Part shown: piece after piece, positions 1 to 7,390 of the stretch
How positions within the stretch are numbered: the stretch's first letter is position 1
Layout: every line of letters starts with the position of its first letter
NCBI GenBank assembly: GCA_000632805.1
Contig: CP007444.1
Span: 4,638,772-4,702,771 of the forward strand
DNA length: 64,000 bases
Direction of reading: 5' to 3'
From: Dyella jiangningensis
GTDB lineage: Bacteria > Pseudomonadota > Gammaproteobacteria > Xanthomonadales > Rhodanobacteraceae
Program-made: the position numbers and the translations under genes
The notes under the pieces: model-generated
What the model saw: only the letters and a program-made list of their open reading frames with translations
Told to the model about the DNA's origin: nothing
Database searches by the model: none

Positions 1-700
1 CGGTATAACCCAGCGCGTGCGCCTCGCGCACCAGCGCCGAGAAGGGGCGGCTGCCGTTGTGGCGATGGCACAGCCAGGCCAACGTGCCCGAGAACATGCC
101 TTCCACCGCGAGCAGCTCGTCGCCGGTATCCAGCAGATCGCGCAGCGTCTGCACCACCGGCAACCCGGCGCACACGGTGGCCTCGTAGCGGAAACGCGCG
201 CCGCTGACGCAGGCGGCCCGAATCGCCTGCAGGCGCGGGAACGAGCCGCTGCCGGCCAGCTTGTTCGGCGTCACCACGTGGACGCCCTGGGCGAGCCATT
301 CGGCGTAGCGCGAAGCCACCGCTTCGCTGGCGCTGCAGTCGATCAGCAGGGCATGGCGGCCGTCGTTACCACGCACGTGGGCGGCGAACTCATCCAGGTT
401 GCTGGGACGCCAGGTCTGCGCGCCGCCGTAGCGGCCGTTGAGCTCCGGGTCGTCGGCATCGAGCCACATGCGGCGGCTGGCGGTCACGCCGCACAGCTTG
501 AGCTCCAGGCCGGCCCGCGCGAGGCGCGGCTGCGCAGTGCGCAGCTGGTCGAGCAGGGCGCTGCCGACACGGCCGGGGCCGACCAGGCCCACGGCGAGCA
601 CGCGCTGGCGTGCGGTGACCATCGGCAGCGCTGCGGCATGCGGCGGAAGCGATGGCTGTTCGAGCGATGGCGATACGGCAAGGTTCACGGTGGCCTCCAT
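1..700 (-). CDS. Homoserine dehydrogenase, N-terminal part (gene runs off the window)
   Basis: NADP-dependent reduction of aspartate semialdehyde to homoserine in the threonine/methionine branch. About 233 residues are present; the 3' part lies beyond position 1. After a 34-residue tail, the Rossmann motif GLVGPGRVGSALLDQL is clear, followed by a CSASEAVA segment and VHVVTPNKLAGSG, which carries the Asn-Lys typical of homoserine dehydrogenases. There is no aspartokinase domain in front, so this looks like a monofunctional enzyme rather than a bifunctional ThrA, although a C-terminal fusion cannot be excluded. ATG at 700 is used; an in-frame GTG at 688 is an alternative. It lies 83 bp downstream of a Thr-rich leader peptide, so attenuation by charged tRNA-Thr is likely. 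Confidence 0.9.
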   Translation of the reverse strand, partial: MEATVNLAVSPSLEQPSLPPHAAALPMVTARQRVLAVGLVGPGRVGSALLDQLRTAQPRLARAGLELKLCGVTASRRMWLDADDPELNGRYGGAQTWRPSNLDEFAAHVRGNDGRHALLIDCSASEAVASRYAEWLAQGVHVVTPNKLAGSGSFPRLQAIRAACVSGARFRYEATVCAGLPVVQTLRDLLDTGDELLAVEGMFSGTLAWLCHRHNGSRPFSALVREAHALGYT

Positions 701-742
701 TCGGGGCCCGTGCTCGCTGGCGGTATCGGAGTGGTGCAGTCC

Positions 743-767
743 GGCCCGCCTCATCGAGGGCGGGGCC
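743..767 (-). terminator. Candidate thr attenuator hairpin without U-tract
   Basis: GC-rich inverted repeat (GGCCCGCCTC against GAGGGCGGGGCC, with bulges) between the thrL stop and the homoserine dehydrogenase start. Position and orientation fit an attenuator. No run of U follows it on the minus strand, so it is not a canonical intrinsic terminator. Confidence 0.45.
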
Positions 768-783
768 GTTTGCGTTAGGGAAC

Positions 784-933
784 TTACTCGCGCACGGAAA
801 CCCACCCCGACCCGGTGGTAATAGTGGTCGTGGTGGTGGTCGTGACGATGGTGGTGACGCCGTTGCACAGCGGCACGCCGCCGGTCAAAACCGGGCGGAA
901 GGACATGCAGGCTGGCGAAATAAGCGGCGACAT
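784..933 (-). CDS. thrL: Threonine operon leader peptide
   Basis: A 49-codon frame ending in TAA at 784 contains the stretch VTTIVTTTTTTTITTG, with 11 Thr and 2 Ile in 16 residues. This is the hallmark of the thr attenuator peptide, in which ribosome stalling at Thr/Ile codons senses charged tRNA supply. ATG at 933 has AAGG eight bases upstream; an internal ATG at 906 would give 40 residues but lacks a clear Shine-Dalgarno. It reads toward homoserine dehydrogenase, whose ATG is 83 bp beyond the stop, with a GC-rich hairpin between. The leader family is established in enterobacteria; the assignment here rests on composition, orientation and position. Confidence 0.8.
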   Translation of the reverse strand: MSPLISPACMSFRPVLTGGVPLCNGVTTIVTTTTTTTITTGSGWVSVRE

Positions 934-1029
934 GGGTTTGACCTTAGGCCGATTGTTGCAGTGCAGTCAACAGGTACGTTTGAAACCTTTTGGCGGATGG
1001 ACGGCCAAATGGTGCGGAAACCTGCATCT

Positions 1030-1150
1030 GTAAGAGCGCACCCAGTGCGCGACCGCGGCGATGGGTTGTACCCCGGTTCGCGACTTTTACGAATGAAACC
1101 GGCGGCTTCACCGCCGTGCAGGCTTTTCGCGCACTGGGTGCGCTCCTACA
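1030..1150. repeat. REP doublet, subtype A (GTAG/CCA)
   Basis: Two inverted REPs with heads outward. The left unit starts GTAA (a one-base variant of GTAG) at 1030 with hairpin GCGCAC-CCA-GTGCGC; the right unit is its complement, ending at about 1148. The spacer is about 73 bp. It sits between the thr leader region and the 3' end of cpdB. Confidence 0.85.
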
Positions 1151-1203
1151 AAAAAACCACGCAAAGAAAGAGGCGCGACGGTCGTGCCGCCGCGCCTGTA
1201 ACG

Positions 1204-3192
1204 TCAGTGCGACAAGTCGATGGCGTAGGTGGCCGTGCCGTCGCCGTTGTCCTTGAGCTGGCGGATGTTCTTCAAGCCCACGGCGCGCGCGACGTCCTGC
1301 TTGCCGGTGGCGCCCTTGAATACCACTTCGCCGCGGGTTTTCAGCGGCGCAAAGTGCCACGACGCGGCGGGCAAGGTCTTCGCACTGATGGTCTGTTCGC
1401 GCTGCAGCCACTTGGCGAGGATTTCGCGCGCGCCGTCGGGTGCGGCCAGCACGATGTTCTTGCCGTCCAGGCCGGGGAAGTTGCCGCCGCCGCTGGCGCG
1501 GTAGTTGTTGGTGGCGACCACGAACTGCTGCTGCGGCGTCACGGCCTTGCCCTTGTAGGTGAGCTTGGTGATGCGTTCGCCGGCCGGCTTGGACACGTCG
1601 ATCACGTAGGCCAGGTCGCCCTGGATCTGGTCGAAGTTGTAGCCGGGCATGCGCGTGTTGATCAGCTCCTGCTCGCCCTCCTTCGCCGGATCGATCTGGT
1701 TGAAGCGCTCAGCCGACTTTTCCAGCCACGCCTTGAGGCCCGAGCCGTCGACCTGCACGACCGAAAGCGTGTTGGGATAGAAGTACAGGTCCGCCGCGCT
1801 GCGCAGGGTGAGCGGACCGGGTTCGACGTCGGTGTAGTCATCCGGACCACCGAAGCCTGTGCGGAACGCGGCCGCGGACGACAGCACCGGCAGCTTGGCC
1901 AGTTCCGGATGCAGCTTCGGCAGCTCGCTCTGCACGTAGTCGCGCATCGCGGCGTTGATGGGTGCCAGCGCCGTCATGTTGCCTTCGTCGGCGAAGTAGC
2001 TGCTCATGTGCACCTTGGTCGTGCCGATGGGCGTATTCACATACTGCACGGCCGCTTCGTGCGCCTGCTTGACCAGCGGCGCAATGGCGGGATCAGCCGG
2101 CACACATTCGTTCTTCTTCGGACAGATCGGACGCACTTCGCTGTGCGTCTGGGTGGCGTCGATCACCCAACGGCCGTCCTTGCGCTGCAACGCGAGGTCG
2201 ATGACGCCCAGGTCCTTGCCAAAGAAGCCGCCCATCACGGCCGGCTTGCCGCGCACGAAGCCGCGGTCGGCGTCGACGTCCTTCATGCCCTTGTAATGCG
2301 GGCCAGGGAATTCGGTATGCGAGTGACCCATCAGCACCACGTCGACGCCCGGGACGCCGGCGACGTACCAGCCGCCGTTTTCCATGTCCGGCGTGTACGG
2401 CGCCGTGTTGAGGCCGCCGTGCAGCACCGCGACCACGATATCGGGATGCTGCGCGTGCAGTTCGGGCAGGTATTTCTGCGCGGCTTCCACCACGCCGGTG
2501 ACGGTCACCTTGCCGGCGAGGTTCTGCTTGTCCCATTCCAGGATCGGCGGCGGGGTGAGGCCGATGATGCCGACCTTCAGCGGCACCTTGCGCTGGCTGC
2601 CGTCCGGGGCGGTGACCGTGATGTCTTTCTGCACCACCGTCCACGGCTTGAAGATCGGCGCGCCGTCGCGGGCGCTGAACACGTTGGACAGCACCAGCGG
2701 GAAATGCGGACCGGCGCAGCGCTCGCTGCGACCGCCGTCCACGTTCATCGGCGTGCCGGTCACCTGCGAGAGGAAGCCCAGGCCGTAGTTGAACTCGTGG
2801 TTGCCGGCGGTGCCGCCGTCGTAGCCCATGGCGTCCATGGCGCGGTAGATGCCCAGCTCCTCGTTGCAGCCCACCGGCTTCACCTGCGCCTGGTAGTCCG
2901 CCAGCACGCTGCCCTGGATGGTGTCGCCGCTGTCGAACAGGAAGTTGTTCGGATACTGCTCGCGGGCGCGGCGGATCAGCGTCGCGGTGCGCTCATAGCC
3001 CACCGTGGTGTCTTCGCGCTGCTTGTAATAGTCGTAGCTCAGCACGTTGGAATGGACGTCGGTGGTCTCCAGGATCGCCACCTGGGCATGGCTGCCGTCC
3101 GGCAGGCTGGCGGCAGGCTTGGACGACTGGCTGGCGCAGCCGGCCAGGGCGGCTGCGCAAAGCAGGGCAATCGGGCGCAAATGAAGGGGCAT
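1204..3192 (-). CDS. cpdB: 2',3'-cyclic-nucleotide 2'-phosphodiesterase/3'-nucleotidase, lipoprotein
   Basis: Predicted to hydrolyse 2',3'-cyclic nucleotides and 3'-nucleotides outside the cytoplasm, releasing phosphate and nucleosides. ATG 3192 is preferred to an in-frame ATG at 3384 because it opens a lipoprotein signal with lipobox LAGC and Cys19. The N-terminal metallophosphatase domain shows ETTDVH (D45, H47), GDTIQGS, GNHEFNYG and GHSHTE. The C-terminal 5'-nucleotidase domain carries the substrate loop NNYRASGGGNFPG. At 662 aa it is of normal family length. Lipid anchoring differs from the soluble periplasmic E. coli enzyme. It is divergent from the phosphatase-superfamily gene at 3376. 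Confidence 0.92.
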   Translation of the reverse strand: MPLHLRPIALLCAAALAGCASQSSKPAASLPDGSHAQVAILETTDVHSNVLSYDYYKQREDTTVGYERTATLIRRAREQYPNNFLFDSGDTIQGSVLADYQAQVKPVGCNEELGIYRAMDAMGYDGGTAGNHEFNYGLGFLSQVTGTPMNVDGGRSERCAGPHFPLVLSNVFSARDGAPIFKPWTVVQKDITVTAPDGSQRKVPLKVGIIGLTPPPILEWDKQNLAGKVTVTGVVEAAQKYLPELHAQHPDIVVAVLHGGLNTAPYTPDMENGGWYVAGVPGVDVVLMGHSHTEFPGPHYKGMKDVDADRGFVRGKPAVMGGFFGKDLGVIDLALQRKDGRWVIDATQTHSEVRPICPKKNECVPADPAIAPLVKQAHEAAVQYVNTPIGTTKVHMSSYFADEGNMTALAPINAAMRDYVQSELPKLHPELAKLPVLSSAAAFRTGFGGPDDYTDVEPGPLTLRSAADLYFYPNTLSVVQVDGSGLKAWLEKSAERFNQIDPAKEGEQELINTRMPGYNFDQIQGDLAYVIDVSKPAGERITKLTYKGKAVTPQQQFVVATNNYRASGGGNFPGLDGKNIVLAAPDGAREILAKWLQREQTISAKTLPAASWHFAPLKTRGEVVFKGATGKQDVARAVGLKNIRQLKDNGDGTATYAIDLSH

Positions 3193-3375
3193 GGGGGACC
3201 TGTTCCTGTCGGGGACTGCGCAAGCTACCAGATCGATCGGGCCGGAAGCGGCGAAACCGGCGCTGAACCGCTTCGCGGCGCCATTCTCCCGTTGCCGGCC
3301 GTTGTGCATGTGACCGCTTGGAGACCGTAGAATTGCGGCCGAATGACAGCCAGGCCGAACAGGGGGCCGAAACCT

Positions 3376-5100
3376 ATGCCGCAATCATCGCTTCGCTTCC
3401 TGCGAAAAAGCGGGCCCTGGCTGTTCGCCGCCTGTTTCTTCGCGTTCTGCATCAGCATGACGGCGCTGCGCGAACCGGCCCTGCTGCAGCAGGCCTTCGT
3501 GATCGCCCTGATGGTCTGTGCGTTCGGCGTCCTGCTGTTCGCCTTCGCGCGTCCGGCCACGGCGCTGGTGGTGAGTGGCGGTCTCTTCCTCTCGCTCAAC
3601 TTCCTGTCCATCCTCAAGCTGCGCTATCTGGATTCGCCACTGATGCCGGCGGACTTCATCTACTACGCCCGCAGCAGCCTGCTGGAGACGCTGGGCCACT
3701 ACCCGCACCTGTGGATGCTGACGCTGGCCGTGGGCGTGCTGACGCCGCTCGCGCTGTGGGCCGTGTGGCGTTTCGACCGCCGCATGCTTTCGCACATGAG
3801 CCGGCGCCGCGCGTGGGCCACGCGCGTAGGTGGCGTGGCGCTGTGGGCGGTGGCGTTCTGGGTGTGCCTGTTGCCGAACGGCCCGTTCGCCGAGGTGCAT
3901 GCGAGAAATGTGTGGGAGAAGCTCTCCGACGACGCGCAGATCACCAACTTCTTCGTCAACTTCAGCGATTCGGACGTCCAGATGCCCGAGATGGCGGACG
4001 ACGCCGTCGCCGAACAGGACTGGAGTGCGACCGCTTCGGGCTTCCCGGGAGCGACGCCGCGCACGCCGGAAAACTACCCGGACATCGTGCAGGTGCTGGA
4101 AGAGAGCACCTTCAATCCGTCCAACTTCACCCAGTGCAACATCCCCGAGTGCCGCGTGAACATGTTCAAGGCCGATGCGCGCACCCGCGCCACCGGCCCG
4201 CTGCGCGTGCACACGTTCGGCGGCGGCACGTGGGTAAGCGAGTTCGCCACGCTCACGGGCATGCCGCAGGACATCTTCGGGCCGGGGGGCATGTACGCGC
4301 CCTATGTGCTTGCACCGCATGTGCAGGATTCGCTGCCGCGCCAGTTGCAGCGCCTGGGCTATCTCACGGTGGCGATCTATCCGACCAACGGCGCCTTCCT
4401 CAACGGTCGCAATGCGTACACGGCGTACGGCTTTGACCAGTTCTACGATGCCGGCCAGCTCGGCCTGGAAGAGTGGGAAGAAACCGACGCGCAGATGTTC
4501 ACCGCAGCCAAGCGCGTCTACGACAAGGTGAAGAAGCCGGGGCAGCCCGTTTTCATCATGATCCTCACGCTGGCGCAGCACGGCCCGCACGACACCGATC
4601 CGATCTCCTCGCTGCCGGCGCCGTTCAACAAGGGCCTGTTGAAGGGGCTGCCGACGCGCGAATCGGTGAACTTCAATACCTACCTGTCGAACCTGCACAA
4701 CTCCGACGTGGCGATGCGCGGGCTGGAGCGCGACTTCCTCGATCGCGCGCAGCCGACGGTGATCGTGCACTTCGGTGACCACCAGCCATCCTTCAGCGGA
4801 CTGATCCGCGAGATGCCGCGCACCTGGCCGGATGGCATGGCGCAGTACAAGGACTACCTCACCTACTACATGATCAAGAGCAACTTCCAGGGCGCAGCGC
4901 TACCGCGCTACCCCTTGCTCGACATCGCCATGCTGCCGAGCATGGTGCTGCAGGCGGCCGATCTGCCGACCGATCCGTATTTCTCGGCGGCGATCGCGTT
5001 GCGGACGAAGTGCAATGGTTTGTATACCGATTGCGCGCAGCCGGGGTTGGTGAAGTCGTATCACGCGTGGGTGTTTGATCGGTTGCATGTTTATCAGTGA
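3376..5100 (+). CDS. LtaS/OpgB-like membrane sulfatase-fold hydrolase/transferase
   Basis: Membrane protein with about four or five N-terminal hydrophobic segments (first about 200 residues) and a C-terminal alkaline-phosphatase-superfamily domain. Metal and catalytic signatures of the lipoteichoic acid synthase/phosphoglycerol transferase branch are visible: EEST (E243, T245), GGGTWVSEF with a candidate nucleophile T285, and HFGDHQP (H465, D468, H469). In Gram-negatives, relatives transfer phosphoglycerol or phosphoethanolamine onto glucans or lipids, so that is the likely role; the acceptor is unknown. ATG 3376 follows AGGGGG with a 9-base gap; an ATG at 3343 lacks a ribosome binding site. 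The cpdB gene is divergent, 183 bp away. Confidence 0.85.
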   Translation: MPQSSLRFLRKSGPWLFAACFFAFCISMTALREPALLQQAFVIALMVCAFGVLLFAFARPATALVVSGGLFLSLNFLSILKLRYLDSPLMPADFIYYARSSLLETLGHYPHLWMLTLAVGVLTPLALWAVWRFDRRMLSHMSRRRAWATRVGGVALWAVAFWVCLLPNGPFAEVHARNVWEKLSDDAQITNFFVNFSDSDVQMPEMADDAVAEQDWSATASGFPGATPRTPENYPDIVQVLEESTFNPSNFTQCNIPECRVNMFKADARTRATGPLRVHTFGGGTWVSEFATLTGMPQDIFGPGGMYAPYVLAPHVQDSLPRQLQRLGYLTVAIYPTNGAFLNGRNAYTAYGFDQFYDAGQLGLEEWEETDAQMFTAAKRVYDKVKKPGQPVFIMILTLAQHGPHDTDPISSLPAPFNKGLLKGLPTRESVNFNTYLSNLHNSDVAMRGLERDFLDRAQPTVIVHFGDHQPSFSGLIREMPRTWPDGMAQYKDYLTYYMIKSNFQGAALPRYPLLDIAMLPSMVLQAADLPTDPYFSAAIALRTKCNGLYTDCAQPGLVKSYHAWVFDRLHVYQ

Positions 5101-5227
5101 AGGGGCGCGGCGCTGGCGAGTGAGGTTTGTACTCGGCTGGTGCCGCGATGATTCACGCATGTGTGTCCTCCCGCGTGCGTGACTTTGCGCGCACCGCGCT
5201 CGAACGCAGCACCGCTCTTCCTCTCTT

Positions 5228-5430
5228 GTGGGAGCGCACCCTGTGCGCGACAGCTTTTCGCTCCAGTCCGCATGGTTGCTGCTTTTTGTGAGGCGGTTTG
5301 GCCTTCGGTTGCCATGCTGCCGCGAGCTTGCCGCCTACGCGGCGGGCGTTTCGATCTCCTGCCGGAGCTCGAGTCACTTTTCTTTTGCTGGGCCCAAAAG
5401 AAAAGTAACCCAAAGAAAATGGCCTTAAGA
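5228..5430 (-). repeat. Truncated copy of the composite repeat, with REP subtype B
   Basis: Begins with a subtype B REP (GTGG head, GCGCAC-CCT-GTGCGC) at 5228-5251. It continues with a linker resembling the one next to the single REP of the large element (TCGCT..AGTCCGCATG against TCGCA..GGTCTGCATG) and reaches the pyrimidine/purine palindrome (TCACTTTTCTTT...AAAGAAAAGTAACC), where similarity stops near 5425. Orientation is opposite to the full copy that follows at 5667. From 5431 to 5600 I recognise nothing. Confidence 0.7.
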
Positions 5431-5600
5431 TCCAAGGCTCATAGCAGTACGTGGGATAGAAGCGTCGGTCGACTGAGGCCAGCCGGGATACGCTCGTTAC
5501 TACCTCGAACGGAGCGGCTACACCGCAACGCGCCGATACGAAGAGGACTTAAAGCAGCATCGTTGGATGGCGAGGAATGCATGGGTGCCACACGCCATCT

Positions 5601-5623
5601 CCCTCTCCCCGCCGGGGAGAGGG
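5601..5623. repeat. Perfect 10-bp hairpin (CCCTCTCCCC-GCC-GGGGAGAGGG)
   Basis: Palindrome with a perfect 10-bp stem and 3-nt loop, followed by GCAGGGGTGAGGGG. It resembles the GGGGAGAGGG class of dispersed intergenic hairpins common in proteobacteria and is unrelated in sequence to the GTAG REPs. One copy was noticed in the window. Confidence 0.6.
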
Positions 5624-5666
5624 CAGGGGTGAGGGGCGGGTGCTCGCGACAGAACCACCTACCTCT

Positions 5667-5786
5667 GTAGGAGCGCACCCAGTGCGCGACCGCAGCGTGA
5701 CGGCGTACCTCGCCTTGCGTCATCGCGACCATCGCCGACTGAGGCAACCATGCCAGTCCGCGGTCGCGCACTGGGTGCGCTCCTAC
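5667..5786. repeat. REP doublet, subtype A, with conserved spacer
   Basis: Left REP 5667-5690 and right REP 5763-5786, both GTAG heads with loop CCA, heads outward. The 72-bp spacer is homologous to the spacer of the subtype B doublet at 63671-63783: read on the minus strand its first 25 bases are identical, then a 7-base indel, then GGTCGCGATG again identical. Confidence 0.9.
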
Positions 5787-6170
5787 AAATAGCGAACGGC
5801 GGCCATCAGCTCCATGACGCGATGTGCCGCGCAGCGGCACGACCCTTCACCAAATCCCCTCTGTGGCGGTGAGGGGTGGACGATCAGGCCCCGCAGGGGT
5901 GCCCGACACGGATGCCGGGCACTTTTCGTCCGGGCAGGAGCCCGGTCGAAAAGCCCGGCCGCCCCTCACGGACTGGCTGGGCGAAGCCCAGACAGCGCCA
6001 CGCGGGGTGCTCTTTCTTTTGGTTACCTTTCTTTGAGCAAGCAAAGAAAAGTGACCCGTCCTCCGGCAGGAGGACGGAAGCCCGCTGCAAGCGAGCCAGT
6101 TCGCGATCGCCCATCACTATTCCGGACGTCTATTTCGAAATGCCGAACAGGCAGACCGACGCGAAAGGCT

Positions 6171-6194
6171 GTCGCGCACAGGGTGCGCTCCCAC
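6171..6194. repeat. Single REP, subtype B
   Basis: Complement of GTGG head with hairpin GCGCAC-CCT-GTGCGC. It closes composite repeat copy 1 and lies 41 bp from the 3' end of nagA. Confidence 0.85.
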
Positions 6195-6235
6195 AGTGGC
6201 CCTCACGGAACACGCGAGAGGAGCGCGTCCCCCGA

Positions 6236-7390
6236 TCAAGCGGCGTAGCGCACGCCTCCGATCCACGTCTCACTCACCACCAACCCGTCATCCATCACTG
6301 CAAAATCCGCCCTCTGCCCCGCCACCAGGCGGCCATGCGTGCGGTCGAGCCCCAGCCATGCGGCGGGATAAGCGCTGGCCATGCGCGAGGCTTCAGCCAA
6401 TGGCAGGCCAACCATGTTGACGAGGTTGCGCACGCCCGTCGCCATGTCCAGCGCGGAGCCGGCGAGTACGCCGGTGTCGCTCTGGCAGATGCCGTCGCGG
6501 GCGATGATGGTCTGGCCGTTGAGTATGTATTCGGGACTATCGGCGCCGACCGGCGGCATCGCATCGGTAACCAGTACGCTCTTGCCGCGTGCTTTCGCGG
6601 CAATGGCGACGCGCAATGCCGCGGGATGCACGTGATGACCGTCGACGATGAGTCCGCACCAGCTGTATGGGTCGTCCAGTGCAGCGCCGACCACGCCGGG
6701 CTCGCGACTGCCGAGCGGCGTCATCGCGTTGTAGAGGTGGGTGAAGCCGCACACACCGGCATCGAGCGCTGCGCGCGTCGCGTCATAGCTGGCGGCGGTG
6801 TGGCCGGCGACGACGAGCACGCCGGCTTCGCTGAGCTGGCGGATGGTGTCGAGCGGTACTTCTTCCACCGCGAGAGTGAGCATCACCACGCCGCGCCGGT
6901 TGCGCGTGATCGCGGCGATGTCTTCCGCATCCGGTAGACGAAACAGGCTGGCGTCGTGGATGCCCTTGCGCGCGATGGCGAGGAAGGGGCCTTCCAGATG
7001 GATGCCGAGCACGCCCGGCACGCCTTGCTCGATCGCCGCATCGACGGCGTCCAGCGCCTTGCGCATCACGTCGGCGGTATCGGTGATCAGCGTGGGCAGG
7101 AAGCCGGTGGTGCCGAACTTGCGGTGCGCAGCGCCCATCGTGGCAAGCGCTTCGACAGTCGGCTCCGCGTTGAACAACACGCCACCGCCGCCGTTCACCT
7201 GCACATCGATGAAACCCGGCAGCAGCAACTGGCCCTTGAGATCGTGGCGTTGTGCAGCCACAACGCGCGCATCGTCGGTGCGTACGATGGCCTCGATGCG
7301 ATCGCCACGCACCAGCACGGCCAAGCCATCCTGCGGGCCGTGATCAGTAAGCACGCGTGCATTGACGAGAGCAGTGGCTTGGGTGCTCAT
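6236..7390 (-). CDS. nagA: N-acetylglucosamine-6-phosphate deacetylase
   Basis: Cytoplasmic amidohydrolase converting GlcNAc-6-P to glucosamine-6-P and acetate, the step before deamination by the adjacent SIS protein. Family motifs are complete: DVQVNGGGG (Q64, N66), HLEGPF (E133), GHTAA (H197), HLYNAM (H218), and TDAM with catalytic D276. At 384 aa it is the usual NagA length. ATG 7390 shares its A with the TGA of the upstream gene (TGATG), so translation is coupled. Last gene of the nagP side of the locus; no terminator is evident before the repeat block that follows. Confidence 0.96.
   Translation of the reverse strand: MSTQATALVNARVLTDHGPQDGLAVLVRGDRIEAIVRTDDARVVAAQRHDLKGQLLLPGFIDVQVNGGGGVLFNAEPTVEALATMGAAHRKFGTTGFLPTLITDTADVMRKALDAVDAAIEQGVPGVLGIHLEGPFLAIARKGIHDASLFRLPDAEDIAAITRNRRGVVMLTLAVEEVPLDTIRQLSEAGVLVVAGHTAASYDATRAALDAGVCGFTHLYNAMTPLGSREPGVVGAALDDPYSWCGLIVDGHHVHPAALRVAIAAKARGKSVLVTDAMPPVGADSPEYILNGQTIIARDGICQSDTGVLAGSALDMATGVRNLVNMVGLPLAEASRMASAYPAAWLGLDRTHGRLVAGQRADFAVMDDGLVVSETWIGGVRYAA

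Larger units (their letters stand above)
5667..6194 (+). repeat. Composite dispersed repeat, copy 1
   Basis: Order: REP doublet (5667-5786), 25 bp, long GC-rich repeat (about 5812-6105), linker, single subtype B REP (6171-6194). The long part contains CGGGCACTTTTCGTCCGGGC, the segment GGCCGCCCCTCACGGACTGG, and a TCTTTTGGTTACCTTTCTTT / AAAGAAAAGTGACC palindrome. The same order and sequence recur inverted at 63237-63783. Open frames inside it are not believable genes. Confidence 0.88.

Noticed and set aside
815..1033. Plus-strand frame starting MVIVVVVVVVTMVV, resembling an ilv-type leader peptide
   Set aside because: It is the complement of the Thr codon run of thrL. No branched-chain biosynthesis gene follows on the plus strand, whereas homoserine dehydrogenase follows on the minus strand.
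1030..1150. Regular short palindromes considered as a CRISPR array or attachment sites
   Set aside because: Units occur as isolated inverted doublets, not as direct repeats with uniform spacers, and there are no cas genes or integrase.
5814..6937. Several open frames in the repeat block, on both strands, some over 100 codons
   Set aside because: They translate the dispersed repeat and its REPs, recur in the inverted copy at 63237-63783, and run antisense into nagA. Composition is Arg/Pro/Gly-rich without domains.
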